Shown one piece after another: positions 38,201-44,778 of a DNA stretch of 64,000 nt. The notes beneath the pieces are model-generated. The model worked only from the letters and a program-made list of their open reading frames with translations. It made no database searches and was not told the DNA's origin. The stretch lies in the NCBI GenBank assembly GCA_900120415.1, contig FQLW01000006.1, positions 930,001 to 994,000 on the forward strand, in the 5' to 3' direction. The DNA comes from Urmitella timonensis (lineage in GTDB: Bacteria; Actinomycetota; Actinomycetes; Actinomycetales; Actinomycetaceae). Numbering within the stretch: position 1 is the first letter of the stretch; the number at the start of each line of letters is the position of its first letter. Position numbers and translations under genes: made by a program.

Positions 38201-38974
38201 CCGGTAGTTGATCACGCGAATATCGAGGACGCGGATCAGACCGTCAGCGTAACTCCACCTCCTGCCGGACCGGAACCCAAGACTCCTGAAATCGCTACCG
38301 TTGCGAAGAATGGAACCACCTACACAGATGGAACCAAAGATTCCAACCTAGGCAAACAGGTTCTAACCGCCGGTCAAGATGCAATCGTCGTAGACACCGT
38401 TAAGTGGAGCAACCTGGAACCGGGTGAATACACCATCACCGGTACCCTGATGGATAAAGCCACTAAAGCGCCTGTAACCTACCTAGACAAGGATGGAAAG
38501 CAGCAAAACGGGGCAGAAGCCACCAAGGGTTCATTCACCGTGAAGAAAGGTGAAACCAGTGGGGAAGCCAAAGTCTACTTCCGGGTGAAAGGTCAAGCGA
38601 TTCAAGCTAACAACCAATATGTGGTGTACGAGGATCTATACAAGACCGCAGACACCACGGATGGTAAACCCAACCCGGGTGCGGAAATCGTTGCCAAACA
38701 CCACGACATTAACGATGCGGCACAAACCCTGAGCGTAGATAACCCCACGCCAGGAACTCCGCCAGAGACACCTAAGACCCCGAACACTCCAGGAACTACA
38801 CCACCTCCGAATCCGGGCACCACACCGCCCCCATTCCCGCGGGTAGTTCGCACCATCCTAGCCAAGACTGGTTCAACTACCGGAATCATGGTTATGACTG
38901 GTGTTCTGGCAATGGTAGCCGGAGTTGGATTAGTGCTAATCCGCCGCTACCAGCGTGAAGAACTCGAGGACTAG
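29267..38974 (+). CDS. Giant sortase-anchored surface protein: thioester head, 11 VaFE and 9 DUF5979-like domains
   Basis: A 3235-residue adhesin-like cell-wall protein. Signal peptide: residues 1-37 (SQA|S site). Residues about 130-300 look like a thioester adhesin domain, with Cys162 in SIFCAQPE and AAQALIWAIEK further on. A coiled-coil-rich stretch follows. From about residue 505 I count 11 VaFE (Thr-Gln ester) domains in blocks of 3, 3, 1, 2 and 2, separated by runs of 6, 1, 1 and 1 DUF5979-like domains ending ATNTY. Each VaFE domain keeps the opening Thr, the V[AV][FY]E Glu and the Gln of xxxQT, predicting 11 internal ester crosslinks. The tail has a Pro-rich spacer, LAKTGS (Leu3198), a membrane helix and RRYQREELED. 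LAxTG suggests a class E sortase. Host ligand unknown. Confidence 0.92.
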   Translation: MINSQTAKLLRRWIVAGLAAALALAWTITTLVAPSQASDGENAQLDKNFKAVEAKMNFQEREDGSWDVANPPFTEGTEFWPRQFGQNPRNNKWEDFAKRDLYNNAVNESNGWSNDWEAEFSDSFRRHNANYLMVKNRQDVYQNVNQHGFLTKAPEYYTSIFCAQPELAIDSSWLDPGKPGHLNKALKVSIDADDRVGYVKANRKVSDPDIQRQLKALAYIYNGGDRRLMDIDTRFPAGKDFYEQNKILIEEHKAALAEMNKLDKYEKNGAAQALIWAIEKNSDANGIIVYRKGEVNWKVTNAARAILPRIRNIANAEIKMWQAYQALKEQKIADWNAYKKALEKWKAETAASMAKDEATYQTNKQLLESIRLSVSRADDTHFRVNLIGSSEAIALLQQAKGSLQISGSSNLELPSDLSIAKAASPSGILVAVKFDPRLACSGKAQRASIQASFKGSIELTRTYIFKNAGGYVQFQSQVNLGKYAVAVSGSAESSFDFISTCPVAPEPKIGTTLEGTDGAKAIDTAGKADTDTVTLTDKVAFKNLKGGQNYVIKGELVDGDGNSVGVTAVSDPFDPKASGASDNGNGYYSGTINIKFQVPVAKIRENAKLVAFETLYQGTNPDTGTKVTEHKDKTDENQTVTEKPRIGTSAQAQGESTDNGKVAVPEEGKDVLIKDTVTWNKLNPGTYTLSGQLMKKVGNQVTPVEGTKAAKNFTVNAGELKGVQELTFTLPAKQIEAGASYVVYEKVFKGANNTAGILVASHEDPNDKGQTVSVNPKQHKLPTIKTKAWVRDDGNSLISSVEADGKDFKVKDQITYKDLKPGTYTAFATLVNKDNAKDIIASGRQVFTNGTENGSTLVELTVPGSKVKADGKYVVFERIYQGEQSTEPSGDPYAKHEEITDGSQTITVTPKNPVPAEFKIVKKTVGGNTDTDRVFDFDVSCDGFKTTATVLVRKGTSQGETTVSDPALTSGMSCQVSEKAVTDTLNTVKVKFTGTETNNDGTVAKFNLTEDNAKTVVVTATNTYTPKEAKFTVRKNVEAAGVTHFSVPNSFDFSYQCDGDSTWNAIPSLKAGETSAAIKVKPGVTCRIKENSATPENLDRQLQWQGAQSVAAGVATFKAEAASQLALVATNTYTEKTGQLEISKQVVDGTAGAGKIPGTFEMKYICATGQRAESVTKPLTSISVNKGETKKITGIPVGSQCAVYEDTTGINVPNTTLTTTFNGQAPQQVTIGGHVLHNAALSNPIKAGESQKATINVENKYVNQKVGGFEVEKLVSGVVDPGTVLKDVAFDFGYSCQIPGNANAVKGSFKLKHGQTFTSADPANPQLNNLPVNTVCKVWEETPKSSENADYVGSSLQASATNGAEVTGTDGKLELTIKLNKAAAKAKILATNQYSQQLGGFTLKKEVQGSADKALNIQSYKFKLTYKDGSNTQEIEKAITPGGSYSAWGLPLGSQVQVEELGAIDNNGKFIPFNELSTAQVNHSLSWNGTRDDNSTAATNSFTINKAMTEAQWKENGKQANLVVKATNVYKQIEQKGTFSVQKTTVKVAGESAAKVKDLPASYNFTYNCEGTQGNINNVKPGGEPVVAPAQFKAGTVCTLTEQQILPAGTNGQTVSWTVDGKGAGVGPASGQSVTFTIGADAKTPVKVQAANEYQTPDKPRIATELKGEGRNGNIDLVQEADHTYTLTDKISYWNLQVGKTYKFSGELVVPNADKTSATGTGIKAEKEVTITSPNGVVELPFKLTQAQVLKYSTLVAFEQLDLKVDGGFEPVTDHKDPKDENQTKHVNPWIATVLTDETKNKQIDTTGKADSDIVNLVDVVKYHNLEAGKTYHLTGKLVDGKGNPIGVDATSEPFTVPGEAGTRQSGEVKMTFKVTVAQIRQNAKLVAFEYLRDGKPNNPGDGTVVTKHEDPKDENQTVNEGPRAGTTATNTAGTKVFDAKTPAKVLDRVTWSKLPAGNYVLVGTLMDKGTNQAVPNVTAPVVKFTVAPDQLSGVLEMTFQVPAEQVKAKSQFVAFEKIYRQGDVDDNGKVIGDKTPVVEHSDLNDADQTVNISEEPQSPVTPKLSLEKIVKSEGLEIPASKEFNFTMKCSNPADGTTKEHHYSVTAGTPVALHYIKGANCTLSEDKAAAKVAGIAPTKTEFTANSPKVGLISSENTASFKMPTEELTEVNIKFTATNTYPVPEKPTVATSAKDAAGTKGMYGQTKDANQVYAGSSAEIIDEVSWANLLPGDYVLIGKLMDKATGNPVTSYSSAPVKFTVKEGEKTGKQDIKFTVTGDSLKANNSYVVFEYVYRAGDVNGVTPNQDAKVVASHEDIKDSDQTVQAITPPSPPAAKVKVKKTVEATGMSVAGNRAYYFTITCHDKDGKEAGTSTLLVRPNAPTEVNGLRSGYVCSITEDLRNATEQEVTPAVSLTSGTAGFSVQQDSTAGSAHFTVPAATEQVPEVLVNVTNTYNKMGKPELQTNAVTDNGTKSVQAGTATTVTDTVTWKNLPEGKYLLTGNLMHISGNNAAPVAGVTNEPVVVEITKDNSLAGSTTMKFKVPANAISQAGKYVVYEYLYKFEDTDGTKPKPNTSAVVSHNDPSDDNQTVTVTEAPSVSTTATTDGVNDKEIQKGKAAVVTDTVNWKHLAAGEYIALGELVDQKGNPVADVTTKAVAFTVNQGENAGSVVTKFQVPASATTNAGTKFVVFERIYRASDVDSKTGRPADNAKPVVSELDLNSVNQTVTVVEKPQGPPAITFTKVTEKAMAGEVPDQDRKFKFTISCDKNFGGAFEFEMPAGVSASLPGGKQLQSGTVCTLTEMLTDEANPDGILPSAISFSSSNPAMTVSKINNQTAQFTVPNVDTDVIPEIQITIRNVYSKEYPALGTVARDNADQDKVVNVKKGEPAQVQDVATWKNLPAGDYTMIGTLMDKLTGKPVIGANTPAVNFTVKKGEKTGTVTALFTVPAENVSTKASWVVFEKVYKAGDVTDGKVKEGANPVVDHANIEDADQTVSVTPPPAGPEPKTPEIATVAKNGTTYTDGTKDSNLGKQVLTAGQDAIVVDTVKWSNLEPGEYTITGTLMDKATKAPVTYLDKDGKQQNGAEATKGSFTVKKGETSGEAKVYFRVKGQAIQANNQYVVYEDLYKTADTTDGKPNPGAEIVAKHHDINDAAQTLSVDNPTPGTPPETPKTPNTPGTTPPPNPGTTPPPFPRVVRTILAKTGSTTGIMVMTGVLAMVAGVGLVLIRRYQREELED

Positions 38975-39006
38975 GAAACTAAACATAAATGAATAACTAG
39001 AAGGAC

Positions 39007-39039
39007 CTTGGGGTCGGAAGATAATCTTCCGACCCCAAG
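39007..39039 (+). terminator. Strong hairpin after the surface-protein gene
   Basis: A perfect 15-bp stem (CTTGGGGTCGGAAGA and its complement) with loop TAA sits 32 bp after the stop codon. It lacks a clear T-run, so it may act as a transcript-stabilising or Rho-assisted end rather than a classic intrinsic terminator. Confidence 0.65.
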
Positions 39040-39041
39040 TG

Positions 39042-39494
39042 CTATATAGCCGCCCTCCCTTTCGGGTGCTTAAATCGCAGCGGAGCTTGAATAAAATTGC
39101 TGGCGAAAGTGGGGTCTGGCTCGGTAAAAGCAGCAAATGTGAGGGGCGGGGAGATAGCTTTTTCCTCCTGCCCAGAGTCCGGGAAATACCGCAGGTATTT
39201 CCCGGACTCTATGCCCACCGCACCCACTCGGATAAAAGCAATCCCCCCGCCTTCTTTCAGTTGTTGTCGCTCATTTATGTGTCGTGACCCTAGTGCTTCG
39301 TAAAAAACTTGTTCCCGTGTCAACGTTTCTGTGCTTTTATCTGTCCCGAAAGTGAGCACGGTGGAGGGTTTTATCATTGCCTGAGGGCTTCGAATCCGCA
39401 TATGTACTGGGATAAGCGTGGCAGGCGGGTCGCGGCCGGTAAAAGATACGAGAGGGACACGCAAGCCGCCAGTACCTTGCTTAGCCGGAAACAT
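39042..39494 (-). CDS. Uncertain 150-residue frame inside the inverted-repeat region
   Basis: An open frame of 150 codons with an AAGAGG-like RBS 10 bp upstream of ATG 39494. The protein has no membrane segment or recognised domain; a plausible globular patch reads TLTREQVFYEALGSRHINER. Much of the C-terminal half runs through a perfect DNA palindrome (39175-39209), and several other frames are also open here, which argues for non-coding structured DNA. Kept as tentative because it spans most of the 468-bp repeat-bounded element. Confidence 0.25.
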   Translation of the reverse strand: MFPAKQGTGGLRVPLVSFTGRDPPATLIPVHMRIRSPQAMIKPSTVLTFGTDKSTETLTREQVFYEALGSRHINERQQLKEGGGIAFIRVGAVGIESGKYLRYFPDSGQEEKAISPPLTFAAFTEPDPTFASNFIQAPLRFKHPKGRAAI

Positions 39495-39579
39495 AGCTAT
39501 TTGCCTCTTCTTACAGCTCCCTATCCTCGCTTGAGCGAGGAAATCGGGGTCCCCGGAGTGCTTTTACCGAGCCAGACCC
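39112..39579. repeat. 468-bp segment bounded by perfect 21-bp inverted repeats
   Basis: Bases 39112-39132 (GGGTCTGGCTCGG...) and 39559-39579 are exact inverted copies. Inside lie a perfect 16-bp-arm palindrome (39175-39209), a small hairpin CCTCGC-TTGA-GCGAGG (39525-39540) and CGGGGTCCCCGG (39546-39557). Together with 38975-39111 and 39580-39682, it makes up the 708-bp gene-poor gap after the surface-protein gene. No transposase or clear target-site duplication is seen. It could be a MITE-like or other non-autonomous element, or a structured non-coding unit. Confidence 0.55.
39175..39209. repeat. Perfect palindromic hairpin, 16-bp arms, 3-nt loop
   Basis: GAGTCCGGGAAATACC, loop GCA, then the exact complement. 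It is stable as RNA or DNA cruciform and not followed by a T-run on either strand. It lies inside the repeat-bounded element at 39112-39579. Confidence 0.7.
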
Positions 39580-39626
39580 GGGTGAAGGTATTTCACGTGG
39601 ATATGGCAGCAAATTAAACAGAAAAA

Positions 39627-39655
39627 TGCCCTCCCTGCTTTTGGCAGGGAGGGCA
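39627..39655 (-). terminator. Intrinsic terminator of the 39683-40216 gene
   Basis: A perfect 12-bp stem TGCCCTCCCTGC / GCAGGGAGGGCA with a 5-nt loop is followed on the minus strand by TTTTTC, the classic form, 28 bp past the stop of the minus-strand gene. Confidence 0.85.
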
Positions 39656-39682
39656 GCTTTAACTATTTGAATGATTTACGGT

Positions 39683-40216
39683 TTACTTTTCAACCTTATC
39701 CTTAACCGCATCAACGGCATCCTGGGCTTTGTCGGCAACGTCCTCGGCAACTTCTTTTGCCTTGTCCTGGGCGTCCTCGACAGCTTCTTTCGGGTCAAAC
39801 TCGCTGACCTCTACGTCCTCCCAGTATTCTTCAGCCCAAGGGTCATCAACCGGCTGGGAACGGCGGTAAAGTAGATAGCCAATTCCGCCAGCTAAAGCCG
39901 CCAAAATCAGGAACAAGAAAGCCTTACGTCCTCGCTTTGGTGAAGACTTGCCAACCTTTTCCGCTAAAGCCTCACGTCCGTTTGCTGAATGTTTCTTCAA
40001 TTGCTTACTAGCCTCCTTAAAAGATTTCTCGGAATACTTCTTAGCATCTTGGAACTGATCCTTCATACTATCAACCGCGCTCTCAACTGTGGGCATCAAG
40101 TCAGAGGTAACCTTTTCCTGTAAATCTTGAGCACCCTCAATCACGAACTCTTTACCCTGGTCGGCTAAATTACGTGCCTGTTTAACCAGCTTCTTGTATG
40201 GGCAGCATTTCTTCAT
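39683..40216 (-). CDS. Coiled-coil/apolipoprotein-like single-pass membrane protein
   Basis: A 177-residue protein. Residues 1-95 are amphipathic helix rich in Lys, Asp, Glu and Ala. One membrane helix follows (FLFLILAALAGGIGYLLY, about residues 100-118), then an acidic spacer and an Ala/Glu/Asp/Lys repeat tail (AEDVADKAQDAVDAVKDKVE) resembling LEA or apolipoprotein-like sequences. The N-terminus MKKCCPYKK is Cys-rich. A strong RBS (AAAGGAG) precedes the ATG and a good terminator follows, so it is a monocistronic unit. No function assigned; such proteins occur in actinobacterial envelopes. Confidence 0.8.
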   Translation of the reverse strand: MKKCCPYKKLVKQARNLADQGKEFVIEGAQDLQEKVTSDLMPTVESAVDSMKDQFQDAKKYSEKSFKEASKQLKKHSANGREALAEKVGKSSPKRGRKAFLFLILAALAGGIGYLLYRRSQPVDDPWAEEYWEDVEVSEFDPKEAVEDAQDKAKEVAEDVADKAQDAVDAVKDKVEK

Positions 40217-40389
40217 AGTAGCTCCTTTAACTGGATTGAGCCGAGGCGCTCTCGCTTCGGTGATGCCAAATCGTACTACTCCAGTCTAGACGCTGAATGC
40301 AAACTTGGGGGAAGAATAAGCCAGGCGATTTCACTAGATTAGACTAAGACAAGTATCGGAATTACCGCATTCATGAAAGGATAAAGGCT

Positions 40390-40899
40390 ATGGAAGCAAC
40401 AATTCACACTTCAAAAGGCGACATTAAAGTCGAACTATTTCCGGATAAAACCCCGATTACCGTAAACAACTTCAAAGGTCTAGCCACCGGTGAACGCGAA
40501 TGGCAAAATCCGGCAACCGGGCTAAAATCCAATGAACCCCTGTATGACGGTGTTATTTTTCACCGGGTAATCGAGGGCTTCATGATTCAGACCGGCGACC
40601 CCCTGGGTACCGGCACTGGCGGCCCCGGTTACCGTTTCGGAGACGAAATCGTACCGGAACTAAGCTTTGACGAACCCTACGTTTTAGGAATGGCAAATGC
40701 CGGTCCGGGCACTAACGGTTCCCAATTCTTTATCACCCAGGTGCCAACCCAATGGCTAAACGGCAAACACACCGTGTTCGGTAAAGTTACCGACCAGGCC
40801 TCCCGTGACGTGGTAGACGCAATCGCCGCGGTAAGCACCGATGGGCGCGACCGTCCTCTAGAGGACATCACCATCAAATCCATTGAAATCAGCGAATAG
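40390..40899 (+). CDS. Peptidyl-prolyl cis-trans isomerase, cyclophilin type
   Basis: A 169-residue cytoplasmic cyclophilin that speeds proline isomerisation during folding. Landmarks are the start EATIHTSKGDIKVELFPDKT, the active-site FHRVIEGFMIQTGDP (Arg of FHR), NGSQFFIT and LNGKHTVFGKV. There is no signal peptide. Length is normal for the short actinobacterial PpiA type. It is followed 48 bp later by a rhomboid gene on the same strand, an arrangement common in actinobacteria. Confidence 0.95.
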   Translation: MEATIHTSKGDIKVELFPDKTPITVNNFKGLATGEREWQNPATGLKSNEPLYDGVIFHRVIEGFMIQTGDPLGTGTGGPGYRFGDEIVPELSFDEPYVLGMANAGPGTNGSQFFITQVPTQWLNGKHTVFGKVTDQASRDVVDAIAAVSTDGRDRPLEDITIKSIEISE

Positions 40900-40947
40900 C
40901 TAAAACTATCCGTAACCACTGGCTAAAAGCCCAAATGAACAGGACAA

Positions 40948-41661
40948 ATGGTTAAAACTGGAAACCGTGTTGATGTAATAAACATTCTGATTATTACCTG
41001 CGGGATTGTCTATGTGGCATCTTGGTTATTTCCCAGCCTGGTAGAACAATTTCTGTTCCACCCGGTACTGGGCTTATATCAGCCCTGGAGATTCCTCACC
41101 GCCGCATTTTTACATTCCGGAATAATCCACCTCGCCTCCAATATGGCGTTCCTGTATATCCTGGGGCAACTAGCCAAACAGGTTATGAGCTCGTTCCAAA
41201 TCGTCCTAATCTACTTGCTCTCTGCCTGGGCAGGGTCATTAGGAATGGTGATTTGGACACTGCTAACCGGACAGCAAAATGCAGTAGTTGGAGCCTCCGG
41301 CGCAGTCATGGGACTATGCGCCGGAGTCTTCGTCTACACGCGAAACCTACACGGAATATCAACCTCACTAGGTGGATTGCTAATCATAAACCTGTTAATT
41401 GGTTTCGTAATCCCCAATGTCGCCTGGCAAGCCCACCTAGTAGGCGCACTGGCAGGGGCAATCACCGGGTGGGCGCTACACCTGGTGGCGGTAGTTTCCG
41501 GCAGGATAGGACGCAAAAAACTAGGGCAAGCAATTCCCGATGTGGTAGACCGTAGGCGCGCCGCTAACGCGGTTAAACACACCCAGATAATCGGGAACGC
41601 GCTAGTAACAGTGATACTGACCGCGCTGCTGCTATTGAGTACCCTCGCCTGCTACCTATAG
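40948..41661 (+). CDS. Rhomboid family intramembrane serine protease
   Basis: A 237-residue rhomboid with six core membrane helices and one extra C-terminal helix. His61 and Asn65 (HLASN) form the oxyanion element, Ser117 in GASG is the nucleophile and His163 in QAHLVGALAG is the base, so the catalytic dyad is complete. Substrates are membrane-anchored proteins, unknown here. Neighbour to cyclophilin, probably cotranscribed. The weak RBS (ACAGGACAA) suggests low expression. Confidence 0.93.
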   Translation: MVKTGNRVDVINILIITCGIVYVASWLFPSLVEQFLFHPVLGLYQPWRFLTAAFLHSGIIHLASNMAFLYILGQLAKQVMSSFQIVLIYLLSAWAGSLGMVIWTLLTGQQNAVVGASGAVMGLCAGVFVYTRNLHGISTSLGGLLIINLLIGFVIPNVAWQAHLVGALAGAITGWALHLVAVVSGRIGRKKLGQAIPDVVDRRRAANAVKHTQIIGNALVTVILTALLLLSTLACYL

Positions 41662-41820
41662 AAAGCGGCAGATACCTATCGCGCCCGGTTCCCGTCCTCA
41701 AAACAAAAGCAGCCTCCGCCGGTAGTGAAACCAGGCGAGCATCTAAGCCAAAAACACCATAATGGACATAGTGGAGAAAATACCACCCGAAAAATCCTCC
41801 CCTAAAGGTCAAGGAGAAAT

Positions 41821-44295
41821 ATGTTCGAACGCTTTACAGACCGGGCACGACGCGTAGTCGTTTTGGCGCAAGAAGAAGCGCGAAACCTAGAGCACAACTA
41901 TATCGGTACTGAACATATTTTGCTGGGGCTGATTCGCGAAGGCGAAGGCGTAGCCGCAAAAGCCCTGGAAATGGCGAACATTACCCTAGAGGGCGTGCGC
42001 GAACAGGTCGTCGAGATTATTGGCAAGGGCGAGAACGATTCCAAAGACCATATTCCTTTTACTCCCCGCGCTAAGAAAGTCTTAGAACTGTCAATGCGGG
42101 AAGCGCTACAGCTCGGGCATAACTATATCGGTACTGAACATATTTTGCTGGGGCTAATTCGTGAGGGCGAGGGGGTCGCCAACCAGGTACTCACCAACCT
42201 GGGGGTTGATTTGGGCAGTATCCGCCAAAACGTGATTCACCTGCTGTCTGGTTATCCCGGGTCGGCGCAAGATGCCTCTGGTGGAGAAACCGTAGGGGTT
42301 GGAACCGGTAGCCAAAAACCTCAAAAATCTGGCTCTGCAATCCTGGATCAGTTCGGGCGTAACCTTTCAGAGGCGGCACGGGAAAACAAACTAGACCCGG
42401 TGATTGGGCGCGTAAACGAGATGGAAAGGGTCATGCAGATTCTTTCTCGGCGCACCAAGAACAACCCGGTGCTAATCGGGGAACCTGGGGTTGGTAAAAC
42501 CGCGGTAGTAGAGGGTCTTGCGCAAGCAATTGTGCGCGGTGATGTTCCCGAAACCCTGAAAGACAAGCATATTTATTCCCTGGATATGGGTTCTCTGATT
42601 GCGGGATCGCGTTACCGCGGCGATTTCGAGGAACGCTTGAAGAAAGTTCTGAAAGAAATCCGCACCCGCGGAGACATTATTCTATTCATCGACGAGATTC
42701 ACACCCTGGTGGGAGCCGGAGCCGCCGAGGGTGCGATTGACGCAGCCTCCATCCTTAAACCCATGCTGGCGCGCGGTGAACTGCAGACCATTGGAGCTAC
42801 CACTACCGAGGAATACCGCAAATATATTGAAAAAGATGCGGCCTTGGAACGGCGTTTCCAGCCGGTGCAGGTAGAACAGCCCAGCGTGGAGGACACGGTA
42901 AAGATTCTGACTGGTTTGCGTGACCGCTACGAGGCACACCACCGGGTAATCATTACTGATGATGCGATTAACGCGGCGGCAACTTTAGCTGACCGTTATA
43001 TTTCCGACCGTTTCCTACCGGATAAAGCCATCGATTTGATTGACGAAGCGGGCGCGCGCCTGCGTATCCACCGCATGACTGCACCCCCCGAGATTAGGGA
43101 AATGGATGACAAAATCGATGAGGTGCGCCGCGATAAAGAGGCCGCAATTGATGCTCAAGATTTCGAGAAAGCTGCGAGTCTGCGCGATCAGGAAAAACAG
43201 CTCGGTGAAAAACGCGCCCAGCTGGAGGCCGACTGGAAGTCCGGGGAGGGCGACCGGATTGGCACTGTCGATGAGGACTCTATTGCGGAAATCCTGGCAA
43301 TGTCCACCGGCATCCCGGTGTTTAAGCTGACCGAAAAGGAAAGCGCGAAACTGCTGCACATGGAAAATGAGCTGCATAAACGGGTTATCGGCCAAAACGA
43401 AGCGGTCAGCGCCCTATCGAAATCTATTCGCAGGACGCGCGCAGGGCTTAAAGACCCGAATCGTCCCGGCGGTTCCTTTATTTTCGCCGGTCCTACCGGG
43501 GTAGGTAAGACCGAGTTGGCGAAAGCCCTGGCAGAGTTCCTGTTCGGCGACGAGTCAGCGCTTATCCAACTGGATATGTCCGAGTTCGGGGAAAAGCATA
43601 CTTCTTCGCGCCTATTCGGGGCTCCTCCCGGATATGTGGGTTATGACGAGGGCGGGCAGCTGACCGAAAAGGTGCGCCGCAAACCCTTCTCAGTGGTACT
43701 CTTTGATGAAATCGAAAAAGCCCATGCCGATATTTTCAACACTCTCTTGCAGGTGCTAGAGGACGGGCGGCTGACCGATTCGCAGGGGCGGATGGTTGAT
43801 TTCAAGAACACCGTAATCATCATGACCACTAACCTGGGTACTCGGGACATAAATAAAGGGGTACAAACCGGTTTCCAGGTCGATAATGACCAGTCCGGCT
43901 CCTATGAGAGAATGAAGAACCGGGTTAAAGAGGAACTAAAACAGCAGTTCCGTCCGGAATTCCTCAATCGCGTGGACGAAGTTATCGTGTTCCCGCAACT
44001 GGGTATGGAAGAAATCCGCGAGATTGTGGATTTGATGATTGCTAAACTGCAAGAACGTACCCAAGAGCAAGATATGACTCTAAAGCTCACTGATGCTGCT
44101 CGCGAAGAACTAGCTACTCGCGGTTTCGATCCCGTGTTGGGGGCGCGTCCTTTGCGGCGCACTATCCAGCGCGACATCGAGGACGCCCTCAGCGAAAAGA
44201 TTCTTTTTGGAGACATCGAGCCGGGTCAGGAAATCGTGGTTGATGTACGCGAGGGCGAGGACGGGGAAAAGGAATTTACCTTCAACGGTAAGTAG
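41821..44295 (+). CDS. clpC: ClpC-type AAA+ unfoldase
   Basis: An 824-residue hexameric unfoldase that feeds substrates to ClpP and can disaggregate proteins. It has two Clp-N repeats (each with [20 protein letters not shown]), a first AAA+ module with Walker A GEPGVGKT and an [12 protein letters not shown] Walker B. The middle coiled coil bears a UVR-like motif ([13 protein letters not shown]), and the second AAA+ has GPTGVGKTE. The ClpP-docking loop reads TGF (residues 683-685) where (L/I)GF is usual; whether docking is altered is unknown. RBS AAGGAGA is 5 bp from the ATG. Regulation by ClgR/CtsR-type repressors is common in relatives, but I find no clear operator in 41662-41820. Confidence 0.95.
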   Translation: MFERFTDRARRVVVLAQEEARNLEHNYIGTEHILLGLIREGEGVAAKALEMANITLEGVREQVVEIIGKGENDSKDHIPFTPRAKKVLELSMREALQLGHNYIGTEHILLGLIREGEGVANQVLTNLGVDLGSIRQNVIHLLSGYPGSAQDASGGETVGVGTGSQKPQKSGSAILDQFGRNLSEAARENKLDPVIGRVNEMERVMQILSRRTKNNPVLIGEPGVGKTAVVEGLAQAIVRGDVPETLKDKHIYSLDMGSLIAGSRYRGDFEERLKKVLKEIRTRGDIILFIDEIHTLVGAGAAEGAIDAASILKPMLARGELQTIGATTTEEYRKYIEKDAALERRFQPVQVEQPSVEDTVKILTGLRDRYEAHHRVIITDDAINAAATLADRYISDRFLPDKAIDLIDEAGARLRIHRMTAPPEIREMDDKIDEVRRDKEAAIDAQDFEKAASLRDQEKQLGEKRAQLEADWKSGEGDRIGTVDEDSIAEILAMSTGIPVFKLTEKESAKLLHMENELHKRVIGQNEAVSALSKSIRRTRAGLKDPNRPGGSFIFAGPTGVGKTELAKALAEFLFGDESALIQLDMSEFGEKHTSSRLFGAPPGYVGYDEGGQLTEKVRRKPFSVVLFDEIEKAHADIFNTLLQVLEDGRLTDSQGRMVDFKNTVIIMTTNLGTRDINKGVQTGFQVDNDQSGSYERMKNRVKEELKQQFRPEFLNRVDEVIVFPQLGMEEIREIVDLMIAKLQERTQEQDMTLKLTDAAREELATRGFDPVLGARPLRRTIQRDIEDALSEKILFGDIEPGQEIVVDVREGEDGEKEFTFNGK

Positions 44296-44353
44296 CCGCA
44301 CCCCTGTATGTTCCCACGTTAGCTGTCCCTGCCGATGTGAAGGAGGAAGTGAA

Positions 44354-44659
44354 ATGACTGTAACTTTAGAGGATTTTCTAGCGCATCATCCGGTGGACAG
44401 AACTTTAGTTGATTCTCATAAGCAACGGATGATGGCGGAAGTTCGCGCCTATAAGCTGCGGGAACTGCGGGAAGCCTCCGGACTTACGCAGCAGCAACTG
44501 GTCGCGCGTATCGGGGTTTCACAACGGCAAGTTTCCAAGATTGAACGCGGAGATTTAGAAAGCACCAAAGTCGGCACTATTAGGGGTTATCTGGAGGCCG
44601 TGGGGGGAGGGCTCGCAGTAGAGTTCGTCCGTGGCGACTCCCGTATCCGGATTGCCTAG
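44354..44659 (+). CDS. XRE-family HTH protein (HigA-like antitoxin type)
   Basis: A 101-residue protein with an N-terminal helix (EDFLAHHPVD...RMMAEVRAYKLRELRE) and an HTH_3 domain: SGLTQQQLVARIGVSQRQVSKIERGD at about residues 40-65. The tail IRGYLEAVGGGLAVEFVRGD is typical of HigA/antitoxin-type XRE proteins that also bind their toxin. Start ATG 44354 follows a strong GGAGGAAG RBS. No RelE/HigB-like toxin gene lies next to it: ClpC ends 58 bp upstream and a HAD gene starts 119 bp downstream. Solitary regulator, function unknown. Confidence 0.8.
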   Translation: MTVTLEDFLAHHPVDRTLVDSHKQRMMAEVRAYKLRELREASGLTQQQLVARIGVSQRQVSKIERGDLESTKVGTIRGYLEAVGGGLAVEFVRGDSRIRIA

Positions 44660-44734
44660 AAAGATATCTGGCGCGGTTTTTCCTACCGGATTCTGCTGGT
44701 ACGAGCCAAAACTAGCTTCGCGGTCTGCGCTACC

Positions 44735-44751
44735 TATAATCTCGCTATAAT
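44735..44751 (+). promoter_or_regulatory. Tandem TATAAT -10 boxes before the HAD/DUF3320-like operon
   Basis: Two perfect TATAAT hexamers at 44735-44740 and 44746-44751 lie 28 and 39 bp before the GTG start at 44779. Good -35 matches are not obvious. They mark a probable promoter region separating the HTH gene from the downstream operon. Confidence 0.4.
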
Positions 44752-44778
44752 GTGAAGTTAGGAGTTTAAGGGGGGCGC

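Noticed and set aside
29267-38974. Tandem DNA repeats that might suggest a CRISPR array or satellite
   Set aside because: The repetition is at the protein-domain level (VaFE and DUF5979-like units of 100-150 residues) within a single continuous reading frame; there are no short identical repeats with unique spacers.
39042-39494. Treating the 150-codon minus frame as a confident gene
   Set aside because: It runs through a perfect palindrome and a repeat-bounded element, other frames are open too, and no domain is visible. It was kept only at low confidence.
41022-41555. A 177-codon plus-strand frame inside the rhomboid gene
   Set aside because: It overlaps a gene with a complete catalytic motif set in another frame, has no RBS, and its translation looks like low-complexity out-of-frame sequence.
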